Translations under genes and position numbers: made by a program
Notes under the pieces: model-generated
Database searches by the model: none
The model's input: the letters and a program-made list of their open reading frames with translations, nothing else
What the model was told of the DNA's origin: nothing
Assembly: GCF_900635155.1 (NCBI RefSeq)
Contig: NZ_LR134002.1
Location: 248,001-312,000 of the forward strand
Direction of reading: 5' to 3'
Source: Streptococcus sanguinis
Lineage (GTDB): Bacteria; Bacillota; Bacilli; Lactobacillales; Streptococcaceae
Length of the DNA stretch: 64,000 nt
Part shown: positions 8,532 through 16,793 of the stretch, in pieces
How positions within the stretch are numbered: position 1 is the first letter of the stretch
Layout of the letters: every line of letters starts with the position of its first letter

Positions 8532-9539
8532 ATGGTAGTTAAAGTTGGTATTAACGGTTTCGGTCGTATCGGTCGTCTTGCTTTCCGTCGTATCCAAAAC
8601 GTAGAAGGTGTTGAAGTTACTCGCATCAACGACCTTACAGATCCAGTAATGCTTGCACATCTGTTGAAATATGACACAACTCAAGGTCGTTTCGATGGTA
8701 CTGTTGAAGTTAAAGAAGGTGGATTCGAAGTTAACGGTAAATTCGTTAAAGTTTCTGCTGAACGTGACCCAGAACAAATTGACTGGGCTACTGACGGTGT
8801 AGAAATCGTTCTTGAAGCAACTGGTTTCTTTGCTAAGAAAGATGCTGCTGAAAAACACCTTAAAGGTGGTGCTAAGAAAGTTGTTATCACTGCTCCTGGT
8901 GGAAATGACGTTAAGACAGTTGTATTTAACACTAACCACGACGTTCTTGACGGTACTGAAACAGTTATCTCAGGTGCTTCATGTACTACAAACTGCTTGG
9001 CTCCAATGGCTAAAGCACTTCAAGACAACTTCGGTGTTGTTGAAGGATTGATGACTACTATCCACGCTTACACTGGTGACCAAATGATCCTTGACGGACC
9101 ACACCGTGGTGGTGACCTTCGTCGTGCTCGTGCTGGTGCTGCAAACATCGTTCCTAACTCAACTGGTGCTGCTAAAGCTATCGGTTTGGTTATCCCAGAA
9201 TTGAACGGTAAATTGGACGGATCTGCACAACGCGTTCCAACTCCAACTGGATCAGTTACTGAATTGGTTGCTGTTCTTGAAAAGAACGTAACAGTTGATG
9301 AAGTAAACGCAGCTATGAAAGCAGCAGCTAACGAATCATACGGTTACACAGAAGATCCAATCGTATCTTCAGATATCGTAGGTATGTCTTACGGTTCATT
9401 GTTCGACGCAACTCAAACTAAAGTTCTTGATGTTGACGGCAAACAATTGGTTAAAGTTGTATCATGGTACGACAACGAAATGTCATACACTGCACAACTT
9501 GTACGTACTCTTGAATACTTCGCGAAAATCGCTAAATAA
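8532..9539 (+). CDS. gapA: glyceraldehyde-3-phosphate dehydrogenase, NAD-dependent
   Basis: This glycolytic enzyme oxidises glyceraldehyde 3-phosphate to 1,3-bisphosphoglycerate with NAD+. The 335-residue protein has the Rossmann start [14 protein letters not shown], the catalytic SGASCTTNC motif with Cys at residue 151, and the C-terminal SWYDNEMSY. In oral and pathogenic streptococci the same protein is also found on the cell surface (Plr). Codon use is highly optimised. The start was set at MVVKVGIN, 10 bases after AGGAGG, rather than the longer in-frame start. Confidence 0.98.
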   Translation: MVVKVGINGFGRIGRLAFRRIQNVEGVEVTRINDLTDPVMLAHLLKYDTTQGRFDGTVEVKEGGFEVNGKFVKVSAERDPEQIDWATDGVEIVLEATGFFAKKDAAEKHLKGGAKKVVITAPGGNDVKTVVFNTNHDVLDGTETVISGASCTTNCLAPMAKALQDNFGVVEGLMTTIHAYTGDQMILDGPHRGGDLRRARAGAANIVPNSTGAAKAIGLVIPELNGKLDGSAQRVPTPTGSVTELVAVLEKNVTVDEVNAAMKAAANESYGYTEDPIVSSDIVGMSYGSLFDATQTKVLDVDGKQLVKVVSWYDNEMSYTAQLVRTLEYFAKIAK

Positions 9540-9555
9540 TTCAATGGTAAAAGAA

Positions 9556-9579
9556 AGAGGCTCATTTGAGTCTCTTTTT
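9556..9579 (+). terminator. gapA terminator
   Basis: AGAGGCTC pairs with GAGTCTCT (one G-U) around ATTT, followed by TTTTT, 16 bases after the gapA stop. Confidence 0.85.
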
Positions 9580-9704
9580 CTGTACCTTGCTTTGTGAGAA
9601 TCATCAAAGACAGGGCTGTGGTATGTTGTACTTCTATTTTCCAAATTTTTAGTCATATAGAAAGTCATTTTTACTACATCTGTCCATTTTTCTAAATGCT
9701 TCAA
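9576..9704 (-). pseudogene. possible gene remnant between gapA and glmS
   Basis: The minus strand carries about 43 codons of protein-like sequence (including KHLEKWTDVVKM, YMTKNLENRST and FDDSHKARYR) that then runs into the 3' end of gapA. There is no good ATG or ribosome-binding site, and an in-frame stop lies just upstream. It looks like a decayed fragment of an older gene, but this rests only on residue composition. Confidence 0.2.
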
Positions 9705-9753
9705 GGGAGCTGTTTAGTGAAGAGAGAATCTAAGCATACTTTCCTTAAAGAAA

Positions 9754-9766
9754 ACTATACCAATTT
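9754..9766 (+). promoter_or_regulatory. GntR/NagR-like half-site upstream of the glmS promoter
   Basis: ACTATACCAATTT occurs here and again, identically, at 9832-9844. The two copies flank the glmS promoter. CTATACCAAT is one half of the palindrome bound by NagR-type GntR regulators (core TGGTATAG on the other strand), which control glmS and nag genes in streptococci. The other half of each palindrome is not conserved, so the assignment is tentative. Confidence 0.4.
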
Positions 9767-9771
9767 CATGC

Positions 9772-9800
9772 TTGACAAAGTGAAAAACTGTGTGTATACT
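9772..9800 (+). promoter_or_regulatory. glmS promoter
   Basis: TTGACA (9772-9777) and TATACT (9795-9800) have a 17-base spacing. The predicted leader is about 85 nucleotides and contains the second half-site and a stem-loop. Confidence 0.8.
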
Positions 9801-9831
9801 AGCTTTGTTGGAGTTTTTAGATTCCAAGAAG

Positions 9832-9844
9832 ACTATACCAATTT
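9832..9844 (+). promoter_or_regulatory. second GntR/NagR-like half-site in the glmS leader
   Basis: This is an exact second copy of ACTATACCAATTT, 78 bases downstream of the first and on the same strand. It lies about 30 bases after the predicted transcription start, a position suited to repression by a roadblock or by looping. Confidence 0.4.
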
Positions 9845-9857
9845 TTAATAAGAAGGG

Positions 9858-9881
9858 CTGGTTTCTAAGGCTAGAAACCAG
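9858..9881 (+). promoter_or_regulatory. perfect stem-loop just upstream of glmS start
   Basis: CTGGTTTCTA pairs perfectly with TAGAAACCAG around the 4-base loop AGGC. The stem ends 10 bases before the glmS ATG and no U-run follows, so it is not a terminator. No convincing ribosome-binding site lies between it and the ATG, so the stem may affect initiation or mRNA stability. Confidence 0.5.
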
Positions 9882-9891
9882 AAGTAACATT

Positions 9892-11703
9892 ATGTGTGGA
9901 ATTGTCGGAGTTGTCGGAAATCGCAACGCAACAGATATTTTGATGCAGGGCTTGGAAAAGCTGGAATACCGAGGTTATGACTCAGCTGGAATTTTTGTAA
10001 CAACAGGGAAAACTTCTAGTCTGATCAAGTCGGTCGGTCGTATCGCTGACCTACATGCTAAAATTGGCATTGATGTTGCTGGGACTACTGGTATCGGACA
10101 TACTCGTTGGGCTACTCATGGAAAACCAAGTGAAAACAATGCCCATCCTCATACTTCACAGACCGGCCGTTTTGTCTTGGTTCATAATGGTGTGATTGAG
10201 AACTACCTTGATATTAAGAATACTTATCTAGCTGGTCATGACTTCAAGGGGCAGACAGATACAGAGATTGCAGTGCACTTGATTGGCAAATTTGCTGAAG
10301 AAGAAAGCTTGTCTCTTTTAGAAGCCTTTAAAAAAGCTCTTCACATTATACGTGGTTCTTATGCCTTTGCTTTGGTGGATTCAGAAGATGCAGATGTTAT
10401 CTATGTTGCTAAAAATAAATCTCCGCTTTTAGTCGGACTGGGTGAGGGCTACAATATGGTCTGCTCAGATGCTATGGCCATGATTCGCGAGACAAGTCAG
10501 TTTATGGAAATTCATGACCAAGAGCTGGTTATCGTCCGTAAAGACAGTGTGGAAGTGCAGGATTATGACGGGCATACTCTGGAGCGTGAAAGCTATACTG
10601 CTGAGCTAGATCTGTCCGATATCGGTAAGGGGACTTATCCATACTATATGCTCAAAGAAATCGATGAGCAGCCAACTGTGATGCGTAAGCTAATCAGCGC
10701 TTATACAGATGATAAGGGGCAAGTATCGGTTGATGCGGATATTGTCAAGGCTGTTCAGGAAGCTGACCGTATCTATATCCTTGCAGCTGGAACTTCTTAC
10801 CATGCTGGCTATGCTTCTAAGCGTATGCTGGAAGAGCTGACGGATACACCAGTTGAGCTGGGAATTGCCTCTGAGTGGGGCTATGCTATGCCGCTCCTTA
10901 GCAAGAAGCCTCTCTTTATCTTTATCAGCCAATCTGGTGAGACAGCTGATAGCCGCCAGGTTTTGGTGAAGGCGAATCAGATGGGTATTCCAAGTTTGAC
11001 CGTGACCAATGTTCCAGGTTCTACGCTTTCTCGGGAAGCCAATCATACCATGCTGCTACATGCAGGTCCTGAAATTGCGGTTGCTTCTACTAAGGCCTAT
11101 ACAGCTCAAATTGCAACCTTGGCTTTCTTGGCTAAAGCTGTTGGTGATGCCAATGCTTCTGAAAAAGCGGCAGCCTTTGACTTGGTTCACGAGCTGTCCT
11201 TAGTTGCGCAGTCTATTGAGTCCACTTTGTCAGAAAAAGAGTTGATTGACAATAAGGTCCGTGGCCTTCTGGAAACAACCCGCAATGCTTTCTATATCGG
11301 CCGTGGTCAAGACTACTATGTGGCGATGGAAGCCAGCCTGAAACTCAAAGAAATTTCTTATATTCAGTGTGAAGGCTTCGCGGCTGGTGAGCTCAAACAT
11401 GGTACAATCTCTCTGATTGAAGACGGGACACCAGTTTTGGCTCTGCTTTCTGATGAAGTCTTGGCTAGTCATACACGAGGCAATATTTCAGAAGTCGTAG
11501 CTCGGGGTGCCAAGGTGCTGACCATCGCTGAGGAAAATGTTACCAAAGAAGGTGACGATATCGTACTCAATCAGGTTCACCCATATCTGTCACCAATCTC
11601 TATGGTGGTACCGACACAGCTCATTGCTTACTTTGCAACCTTGCACCGTGGTCTGGATGTAGACAAACCGCGTAATCTGGCTAAGTCTGTCACTGTAGAG
11701 TAA
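9892..11703 (+). CDS. glmS: glutamine--fructose-6-phosphate aminotransferase (isomerizing)
   Basis: GlmS makes glucosamine 6-phosphate from fructose 6-phosphate and glutamine, the first step toward peptidoglycan amino sugars. The 603-residue protein begins MCGIVGVVGN; Cys2 is the N-terminal nucleophile of the glutaminase domain after Met removal. HTRWATHG and HNGVIENY follow, then two SIS domains from about residue 290 (including SQSGETADS). The start at MCGIV is fixed by this chemistry, so the 34-codon upstream extension is not coding. No glmS ribozyme core was recognised upstream. Confidence 0.97.
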   Translation: MCGIVGVVGNRNATDILMQGLEKLEYRGYDSAGIFVTTGKTSSLIKSVGRIADLHAKIGIDVAGTTGIGHTRWATHGKPSENNAHPHTSQTGRFVLVHNGVIENYLDIKNTYLAGHDFKGQTDTEIAVHLIGKFAEEESLSLLEAFKKALHIIRGSYAFALVDSEDADVIYVAKNKSPLLVGLGEGYNMVCSDAMAMIRETSQFMEIHDQELVIVRKDSVEVQDYDGHTLERESYTAELDLSDIGKGTYPYYMLKEIDEQPTVMRKLISAYTDDKGQVSVDADIVKAVQEADRIYILAAGTSYHAGYASKRMLEELTDTPVELGIASEWGYAMPLLSKKPLFIFISQSGETADSRQVLVKANQMGIPSLTVTNVPGSTLSREANHTMLLHAGPEIAVASTKAYTAQIATLAFLAKAVGDANASEKAAAFDLVHELSLVAQSIESTLSEKELIDNKVRGLLETTRNAFYIGRGQDYYVAMEASLKLKEISYIQCEGFAAGELKHGTISLIEDGTPVLALLSDEVLASHTRGNISEVVARGAKVLTIAEENVTKEGDDIVLNQVHPYLSPISMVVPTQLIAYFATLHRGLDVDKPRNLAKSVTVE

Positions 11704-11819
11704 GCGCAGCAGGGTTTACCTATAAAATTTACCTATCTCGTCTATAGAAAATATATATGGTCCTTATCTAAAAAGGGTACGAAAAATAAGGTTATTCAGC
11801 AGAGTCTGAAAAGCCTTGA

Positions 11820-11845
11820 AAAAGCTAGCTTAGTCTAGCTTTTTT
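11820..11845 (+). terminator. glmS terminator
   Basis: AAAAGCTAG pairs with CTAGCTTTT around a CTTAGT loop and continues into a T-run, 117 bases after the glmS stop. The gap before it (11704-11819) shows no gene. Confidence 0.75.
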
Positions 11846-11881
11846 ATTTTGCTTTGATAAATATTTTTAATCAGGCTGATA

Positions 11882-11898
11882 GGGAAAATATATTTCCC
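11882..11898. promoter_or_regulatory. inverted repeat upstream of the UroD-like operon
   Basis: GGGAAA and TTTCCC form a perfect inverted repeat separated by ATATA, about 54 bases before the start of the first UroD-like gene. It may be an operator. No clear -35/-10 pair was identified in the same interval. Confidence 0.3.
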
Positions 11899-11951
11899 AG
11901 GAGAAGGAGAGGATGGTAAGATATATTACAAATTCAAAGAAGGAGGAAGTA

Positions 11952-12959
11952 ATGGTCAGCAAGAAAGAATTAGTGCTGAGAGCTTTTCGGGGTGAAGAAG
12001 TTGACCGAGTGCCTGTTGGATTCTGGTTTCACTTTGTAAGCCAAGAGGAAAAGATGCTAGGCCTGGACAATCCAGTGATTTTCAATAAAAGTGTTGAGGG
12101 GCATACTGCTTATGTTCGAGCTGCACGGCCAGACTTTGTCAAGATTATGAGCGATGGCTTCTTTAAGTATCCCAGCACGCTTTATTCGGATTATGTTGAG
12201 TCCATTCGGGACTTGTCTGCTATTCAGTCTATCGGTGAGGAACATCCTTGGATTGAGCAGCAGATTGAGATGGTGAAGGCTGTGAAAGAAAGCTATCCGG
12301 AGAACCTCGCTTCCTTCTACAATATTTTTGCGCCGGTCTCCTATCTCAAGCGCTGGTTCCGCCGGGAAGGGTCGCGAGGAGATAGAGAAATTGCAGATTT
12401 TCTGGCAGAGGATTCCGAGCTGACAAGACATATTTTAGATGTCATTGCCGGTGATATTGCTATTTTGACTAGGCGGATCATTGAGGAAGCGGGCATTGAG
12501 GGGATTTATCTCAGTACCCAGCAAATCCAAGACGGTCGGGTCGATGGGGCCAGTTATCGTCGTTATATTGAGCCTAGTACGGTTAAGGTCCTGGAAGCGG
12601 CCAATGCGGCTGGCGGTCAGAATATTCTCCACATCTGCGGCTTTGAAGGGGCCAGCAATGATTTGGAGCTGTTCAAAGACTATCCAGCTCAAGTCTTTAA
12701 CTGGGCAACCCATCATGAGGGAGTCAGCTTAGCGGAAGGGCGCAGGCTCTTTGGCGGTCAGACTGTCCTGGGCGGCTTTGAAAATGGCAGAGCAGCTCTT
12801 CTAAATACGGGCAGTCGTGCAGAATTAGAGGCTGAGACCAAGCGGCTGCTGGCTGCAGCTGGCAACCAGGGAGTGATTCTAGGGGCCGACTGCACAGTAC
12901 CAGATGATTTCGAAATAGAAAGACTGGACTGGATCCGTCAGGCAGCTAGTCAATTCTGA
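11952..12959 (+). CDS. UroD/MtaA-like methyltransferase family protein, copy 1
   Basis: This 335-residue protein belongs to the uroporphyrinogen decarboxylase superfamily, which includes true UroD and the zinc-dependent thiol methyltransferases MtaA and CmuA. It carries H227-x-C229 (LHICGFEG) and C314 (GADCTVP), matching the H-x-C...C zinc site of the methyltransferase branch, so decarboxylation of haem precursors is unlikely. The substrate is unknown. A second ATG at 11913 also has a ribosome-binding site and would add 13 residues; 11952 was chosen because it matches the paralogue at 13303. The neighbouring amino-acid ABC transporter suggests an imported methylated substrate. Confidence 0.75.
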   Translation: MVSKKELVLRAFRGEEVDRVPVGFWFHFVSQEEKMLGLDNPVIFNKSVEGHTAYVRAARPDFVKIMSDGFFKYPSTLYSDYVESIRDLSAIQSIGEEHPWIEQQIEMVKAVKESYPENLASFYNIFAPVSYLKRWFRREGSRGDREIADFLAEDSELTRHILDVIAGDIAILTRRIIEEAGIEGIYLSTQQIQDGRVDGASYRRYIEPSTVKVLEAANAAGGQNILHICGFEGASNDLELFKDYPAQVFNWATHHEGVSLAEGRRLFGGQTVLGGFENGRAALLNTGSRAELEAETKRLLAAAGNQGVILGADCTVPDDFEIERLDWIRQAASQF

Positions 12960-13014
12960 CGGACTTGCTAAAGCCATAAAGGGTAATTTTCAACTCTTTC
13001 AAGGAGGAAGATAG

Positions 13015-13215
13015 ATGAATAGGTATCAAAAAAAGCTTGCTGCTCTTGCTCTGATATTCTTGATAATAGGAACCTTTCTGAGCATCAGTCAGATTTATGC
13101 TCATCAGTCTTCAGACAAAAAAGAAGATAATTTGCAGGTGCTCAAGAAACTGCCAGAGCAGTCAACTGGATTGATGCAGCCCAATGATATCGCGGCTCTG
13201 CTCTTGTCGGATTAG
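13015..13215 (+). CDS. small secreted or membrane-anchored protein
   Basis: This 66-residue protein lies between the two UroD-like paralogues with an AGGAGG ribosome-binding site. It starts with a basic tip (MNRYQKKLAA) and a hydrophobic segment (LALIFLIIGTFL), consistent with a signal anchor or an uncleaved signal peptide, followed by a polar tail of about 40 residues. It is not recognised as a member of a known family. Its position inside the operon suggests a role linked to the methyltransferases or the transporter. Confidence 0.6.
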   Translation: MNRYQKKLAALALIFLIIGTFLSISQIYAHQSSDKKEDNLQVLKKLPEQSTGLMQPNDIAALLLSD

Positions 13216-13302
13216 AATTTTTGCTTAAATTTTAGACTAACACAATGAGAAAGCTAAAAACAACTCATTGGCTAGATAGGAATAATAGAAAAAGGAGAGA
13301 AG

Positions 13303-14304
13303 ATGACTTCAAAAAGAGAATTAGTACTGAAAGCTTTCAGAGGAGAGCCCGTTGACCGAGTGCCAGTTGGTTTCTGGCATCATTTTACCAGCGAGGAGGA
13401 GTTGCTGGGTGGTTTTGGAAATCAGGCCATTATTGAGAAAAATCTGGCTGGTCATCAGGCTTTTCTGGCAGAAGTTGAGCCTGACTTTATCAAGCTGATG
13501 AGTGATGGTTATTTTGCCTATCCTAACGAGCGCTTGAAAAAAGTCCAATCTATCAAGGAGTTGGTAGATATTGAGCCGCTAGGTGCTGATCACCCTTGGA
13601 TTAGTGAGCAGGTGGAGCTGGTTCAGAAGATTAAGGCTAGCTTTACAGAGGATTTGGTCGCTATTTACAATATTTTTGCGCCAGTGACCTACTTCAAATG
13701 GTTGGTCGGCAAGGTTGCCGGTGGAGATGACATCATTGCAGATTTCCTGGCGGAGGATGCGGCACTCACGAAGCGGGTGCTGGATGTGATTGCTCAAGAT
13801 ATTGCGGTTCTGACAGAGCGAATTATCAAGGAAGCTGGTGCGGATGGAATTTACCTCAGCGTTCAGAGCATTCAGGATGCGCGGGTGTCGGCTGAAGACT
13901 ATAAGACTTTTATTGCTCCTAGTGAATTGTCGGTGCTGGAAGCAGCCAACGCGGCTGGCGGAGTAAATATCCTGCACATTTGCGGTTACGAAGGCGCGCG
14001 AAACGATGTTCATCTTTTCACAGATTATCCAGCTCAAGTCATCAACTGGGCAGTGGGGCCAGAAGGTATCAGCCTAGCGGAGGGACGAAAATTGTTTGGC
14101 GGTCGCACTGTTCTCGGTGGTTTTGAAAATGGCAAGGACGGCCTGCTATACACGGGCAGCCAAGTGGCTATTAAAGACGAGACCAAGCGGCTGATAGCAG
14201 AGGCTGGCAAGGAAGCTTTGATTATCGGGGCTGACTGTACTATTCCAAGTGATATTAAGGCAGAGCGGATTCAGTGGGTTCGCCAAGCAGCAAGGTTAGC
14301 ATAA
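13303..14304 (+). CDS. UroD/MtaA-like methyltransferase family protein, copy 2
   Basis: This 333-residue protein is a clear paralogue of the gene at 11952, alike along its length, and starts MTSKRELVLKAFRG. It keeps the putative zinc ligands H225-x-C227 (LHICGYEG) and C312 (GADCTIP). The retention of both copies with intact sites suggests different substrates or a heteromeric enzyme. It has an AGGAGAG ribosome-binding site and ends 15 bases before the ABC transporter binding protein. No corrinoid-binding protein, the usual methyl carrier for MtaA-type enzymes, is encoded nearby. Confidence 0.75.
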   Translation: MTSKRELVLKAFRGEPVDRVPVGFWHHFTSEEELLGGFGNQAIIEKNLAGHQAFLAEVEPDFIKLMSDGYFAYPNERLKKVQSIKELVDIEPLGADHPWISEQVELVQKIKASFTEDLVAIYNIFAPVTYFKWLVGKVAGGDDIIADFLAEDAALTKRVLDVIAQDIAVLTERIIKEAGADGIYLSVQSIQDARVSAEDYKTFIAPSELSVLEAANAAGGVNILHICGYEGARNDVHLFTDYPAQVINWAVGPEGISLAEGRKLFGGRTVLGGFENGKDGLLYTGSQVAIKDETKRLIAEAGKEALIIGADCTIPSDIKAERIQWVRQAARLA

Positions 14305-14319
14305 GAAGGAGACGAAAGA

Positions 14320-15204
14320 ATGAGCAAGAAAAAATGGATTATTGGTGGAGCAGCAGTGATTGCTATTGTAGCAGCGACTTATTTGGGTCGGACCTTGACA
14401 GGAGCTTCATCTAGCAAGACGAGCAGCTCTGCATCAGGCACTGGCAAGGTCACAACTTTGAAAGTAGCACATACACAGAACTATGTTCCTTATGACTTTG
14501 TGGATGAAAAGGGAGAATCAGATGGCTATGAGGTTGCTGTTCTCAAGGCTATTGATGAAAAGCTGCCAGACTATCAGTTTGAATATACTGGTACTAGTGA
14601 CGAGGATCTTTTAGTCGGTCTGGAATCTGGGAAATATGATATTGGAACCAAGGGAGCATGGTACACCGAAGAGCGGGCGAAGAAGTTCATCATTCCAGAA
14701 AGCCCAATCGGGGCCAGCATTATCGGTTTCACGATCCGCAAGGAAGACGCTGAAAAATTCAAGACCATTGATGATTTTGCCAAGGAAAAGGGTAAGCTGG
14801 TACCAATCTCTCCGCAGAATGCTCAATGGGCCGTTATCGAAGAGTATAACAAAAAGCATAGCGGTGCTCCTATTGATTTGACTGCAGCAGAGTCCTTCAA
14901 GGTAGCTGATGCTTATGCTTGGGTTCTGGAAGGGCGCTACGATGCTTTCTTTGACATCAAGCTGTCGTTTGAAAAAGCAGTGACGGACAAGGAAGGTTCT
15001 TACCATCAGTATGCGGATCAACTGACTTGGTTCCCTTACAAGGGGATTCCGACCTATCCCCTGCTTCATAAAAACGAAAAAAATGAAGAGTTTGCCAAGG
15101 CATACGAGAAGGCAATTAAGGAACTGGAAAAAGAAGGAACCTTGGCTAAACTATCTGAAAAGTATTTCGGAGAAGATGTCTTCTCTTATGTGGACAAGGA
15201 TTAG
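14320..15204 (+). CDS. polar amino-acid type ABC transporter substrate-binding protein
   Basis: This 294-residue protein is a family 3 extracellular solute-binding protein. The N-terminus (MSKKKWIIGGAAVIAIVAATYLG) is a basic tip plus hydrophobic segment without a lipobox Cys, so it should be held by an uncleaved signal anchor, followed by a Ser-rich linker. The mature domain has the usual pattern, including NYVPYDFVDEKGESDGYEV and SGKYDIG. It precedes two permeases and an ATPase of the same transporter class. The ligand is unknown; cystine-type and other sulfur amino-acid transporters have this gene layout. Confidence 0.85.
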   Translation: MSKKKWIIGGAAVIAIVAATYLGRTLTGASSSKTSSSASGTGKVTTLKVAHTQNYVPYDFVDEKGESDGYEVAVLKAIDEKLPDYQFEYTGTSDEDLLVGLESGKYDIGTKGAWYTEERAKKFIIPESPIGASIIGFTIRKEDAEKFKTIDDFAKEKGKLVPISPQNAQWAVIEEYNKKHSGAPIDLTAAESFKVADAYAWVLEGRYDAFFDIKLSFEKAVTDKEGSYHQYADQLTWFPYKGIPTYPLLHKNEKNEEFAKAYEKAIKELEKEGTLAKLSEKYFGEDVFSYVDKD

Positions 15205-15223
15205 TGGCTGTTGTCTGCTGATC

Positions 15224-15374
15224 ATGGAAAATCAAAGACTGACTGAGAAGCTAGCTGAATAAAGAGCTGGTGGCTTCTAAGCTGACCTTGATGCTGTGTG
15301 AAGGAATTTTAAAAGAGAGAGCAAGGCTGCTCCAATCTGAAAGTGCCCGTCTAAGAGAAGCTTATTCTATCTAA
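15224..15374 (+). pseudogene. possible frameshifted small gene
   Basis: The 194-base gap between the binding protein and the first permease contains two short open segments in different frames. One is MENQRLTEKLAE followed by a stop (15224-15262). The other runs KELVASKLTLML...LREAYSI from about 15261 to a stop at 15372-15374. Read together they resemble one small helical protein broken by a frameshift. There is no ribosome-binding site before 15224, so the call is weak. Confidence 0.2.
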
Positions 15375-15398
15375 TCACTGTCGAAGGAGAAGAAAATT

Positions 15399-16091
15399 AT
15401 GGTCTCGTATGACTTATCCCGTGTCTTTGGCCTGCTGCCTAGTCTGCTGCAGGCTCTGCCGACCACTTTATGGATTATGTTTGTGACAGCATTGATTGGC
15501 TCCTTGCTGGGTGGTCTGTTGGCTTGGGCTCAGATTGCTGAGGAGCAATCTTTTGCTGGTCTGGCTAGAGGATATATATTTATTCTTAGATGTACACCGC
15601 CTATTGTCTTACTTTTCTTGGTTTTTTATGGCATTCCAGAGTTTTTAGAATGGTGGCTGGGGCTGGATATCAATAATTGGTCGCGGACTGTTTTTGTTAT
15701 CATCACCATGATTCTGCTCTTTGCGGCTATGATTGCGGAAGTCTTCAAGGCAGCTTATCTTGCTGTTCCCAAGGGACAGACTGAGGCAGGTCTCAGTATT
15801 GGCTTGACACCGGTGCAGACTTTTCTGCGCATCGTCCTGCCACAGGCTTTTCGCATCGCCCTGCCCAATCTGACTACTGCCCTTCTTAATCTCATGCGGG
15901 ATGCTGCGCTGGCTTATACGATTGGGGCAGTTGATGTCATGGGAGCAGGACAAAATCTCATCAGCCGGAATCTGGGAAATTATTCCCTCGAAACCTATAC
16001 AGCGGTGGCCTTGATTTACTGGGGGATTGCCCTAGTGGTTTCGTTGGCTTCCCAGCTTCTGGAAAAAAGTCTGACAGTCAAGGAGAGGTGA
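15399..16091 (+). CDS. polar amino-acid ABC transporter permease 1
   Basis: This 230-residue membrane protein belongs to the His/Glu/Gln/Arg/opine permease family. It has about five hydrophobic segments and the cytoplasmic EAA loop (EAGLSIGLTPVQTFLRIV, then LPQAF) that docks onto the ATPase. It starts 7 bases after a GGAGAAG ribosome-binding site. It is followed after 3 bases by the second permease, and together they should form the heterodimeric membrane channel. Confidence 0.88.
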   Translation: MVSYDLSRVFGLLPSLLQALPTTLWIMFVTALIGSLLGGLLAWAQIAEEQSFAGLARGYIFILRCTPPIVLLFLVFYGIPEFLEWWLGLDINNWSRTVFVIITMILLFAAMIAEVFKAAYLAVPKGQTEAGLSIGLTPVQTFLRIVLPQAFRIALPNLTTALLNLMRDAALAYTIGAVDVMGAGQNLISRNLGNYSLETYTAVALIYWGIALVVSLASQLLEKSLTVKER

Positions 16092-16094
16092 AGC

Positions 16095-16781
16095 ATGGAT
16101 TTGAATTATATTGTAAATACCTTTCTGGTAACGTTGAAAGGCATACCGGTAACCTTAATCATTATGGCGGTGGCTATTCTGCTCAGCTTTATTCCGGCTC
16201 TGCTTCTAGCTCTGGGACAGATTTATAAAGTTCGGGGTGTTCGGACTTTTTCAGTGGTTTATCTGGCCTTTATTCGTGCAACGCCTCCTATTTTGCTCAT
16301 TCTCTTTTTCTATAGTCTTTTTCCAAGTTTACTGAATCAAATATTCAAAAGTCTGGGCAGTCAGGTAGACGTCTTTAAGTTCAATCCTCTTTACTATGCT
16401 TTCATTATTTATAGCCTGATGACAACAGGGAGTTTGTCGGAAATACTGCGCTCTGCCATTTTGACAGTGGATAAAGGTCAGTTGGAGGCGGCTCAAGCGA
16501 TTGGTTTAACGAATTTTCAAGCTTATCGGAGAATTGTTTTTCCTCAGGCTCTGCGCTCTGCCCTGCCCAATCTGGCCAATCTGGTTATCAATCTAGTCAA
16601 GGGAACCTCGCTGGTATTTGTCATGACGGTCAAGGATATCACAGCCCTGGCTAAAATAGAGGCATCCCACTCTTACCAGTATTCAGAGTCTTACTTGGTG
16701 ATTTTTGTTATTTATCTCATTATTTGTGGCTTGATTCAGTGGATATTTAGGGGCTTGGAAAAGCGCTACGCTCTTGCTTAG
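16095..16781 (+). CDS. polar amino-acid ABC transporter permease 2
   Basis: This 228-residue permease is the partner of the preceding gene, with the same family architecture. Its EAA loop is EAAQAIGLTNFQAYRRIVFP, followed by QALRSALPNL. Hydrophobic segments near the N-terminus, middle and C-terminus give about five transmembrane helices. It is translationally close-coupled to permease 1 (GAGAGG ribosome-binding site within the previous gene's end). Confidence 0.88.
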   Translation: MDLNYIVNTFLVTLKGIPVTLIIMAVAILLSFIPALLLALGQIYKVRGVRTFSVVYLAFIRATPPILLILFFYSLFPSLLNQIFKSLGSQVDVFKFNPLYYAFIIYSLMTTGSLSEILRSAILTVDKGQLEAAQAIGLTNFQAYRRIVFPQALRSALPNLANLVINLVKGTSLVFVMTVKDITALAKIEASHSYQYSESYLVIFVIYLIICGLIQWIFRGLEKRYALA

Positions 16782-16793
16782 GAAGGAAAGATT

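Noticed and set aside
9790..9891. N-terminal extension of glmS
   Set aside because: GlmS needs Cys at position 2 as the catalytic residue, so the start must be at 9892; the extension spans the promoter and leader.
9801..9891. glmS ribozyme
   Set aside because: The leader is short and I could not see the ribozyme core; the hairpin present is a simple perfect stem.
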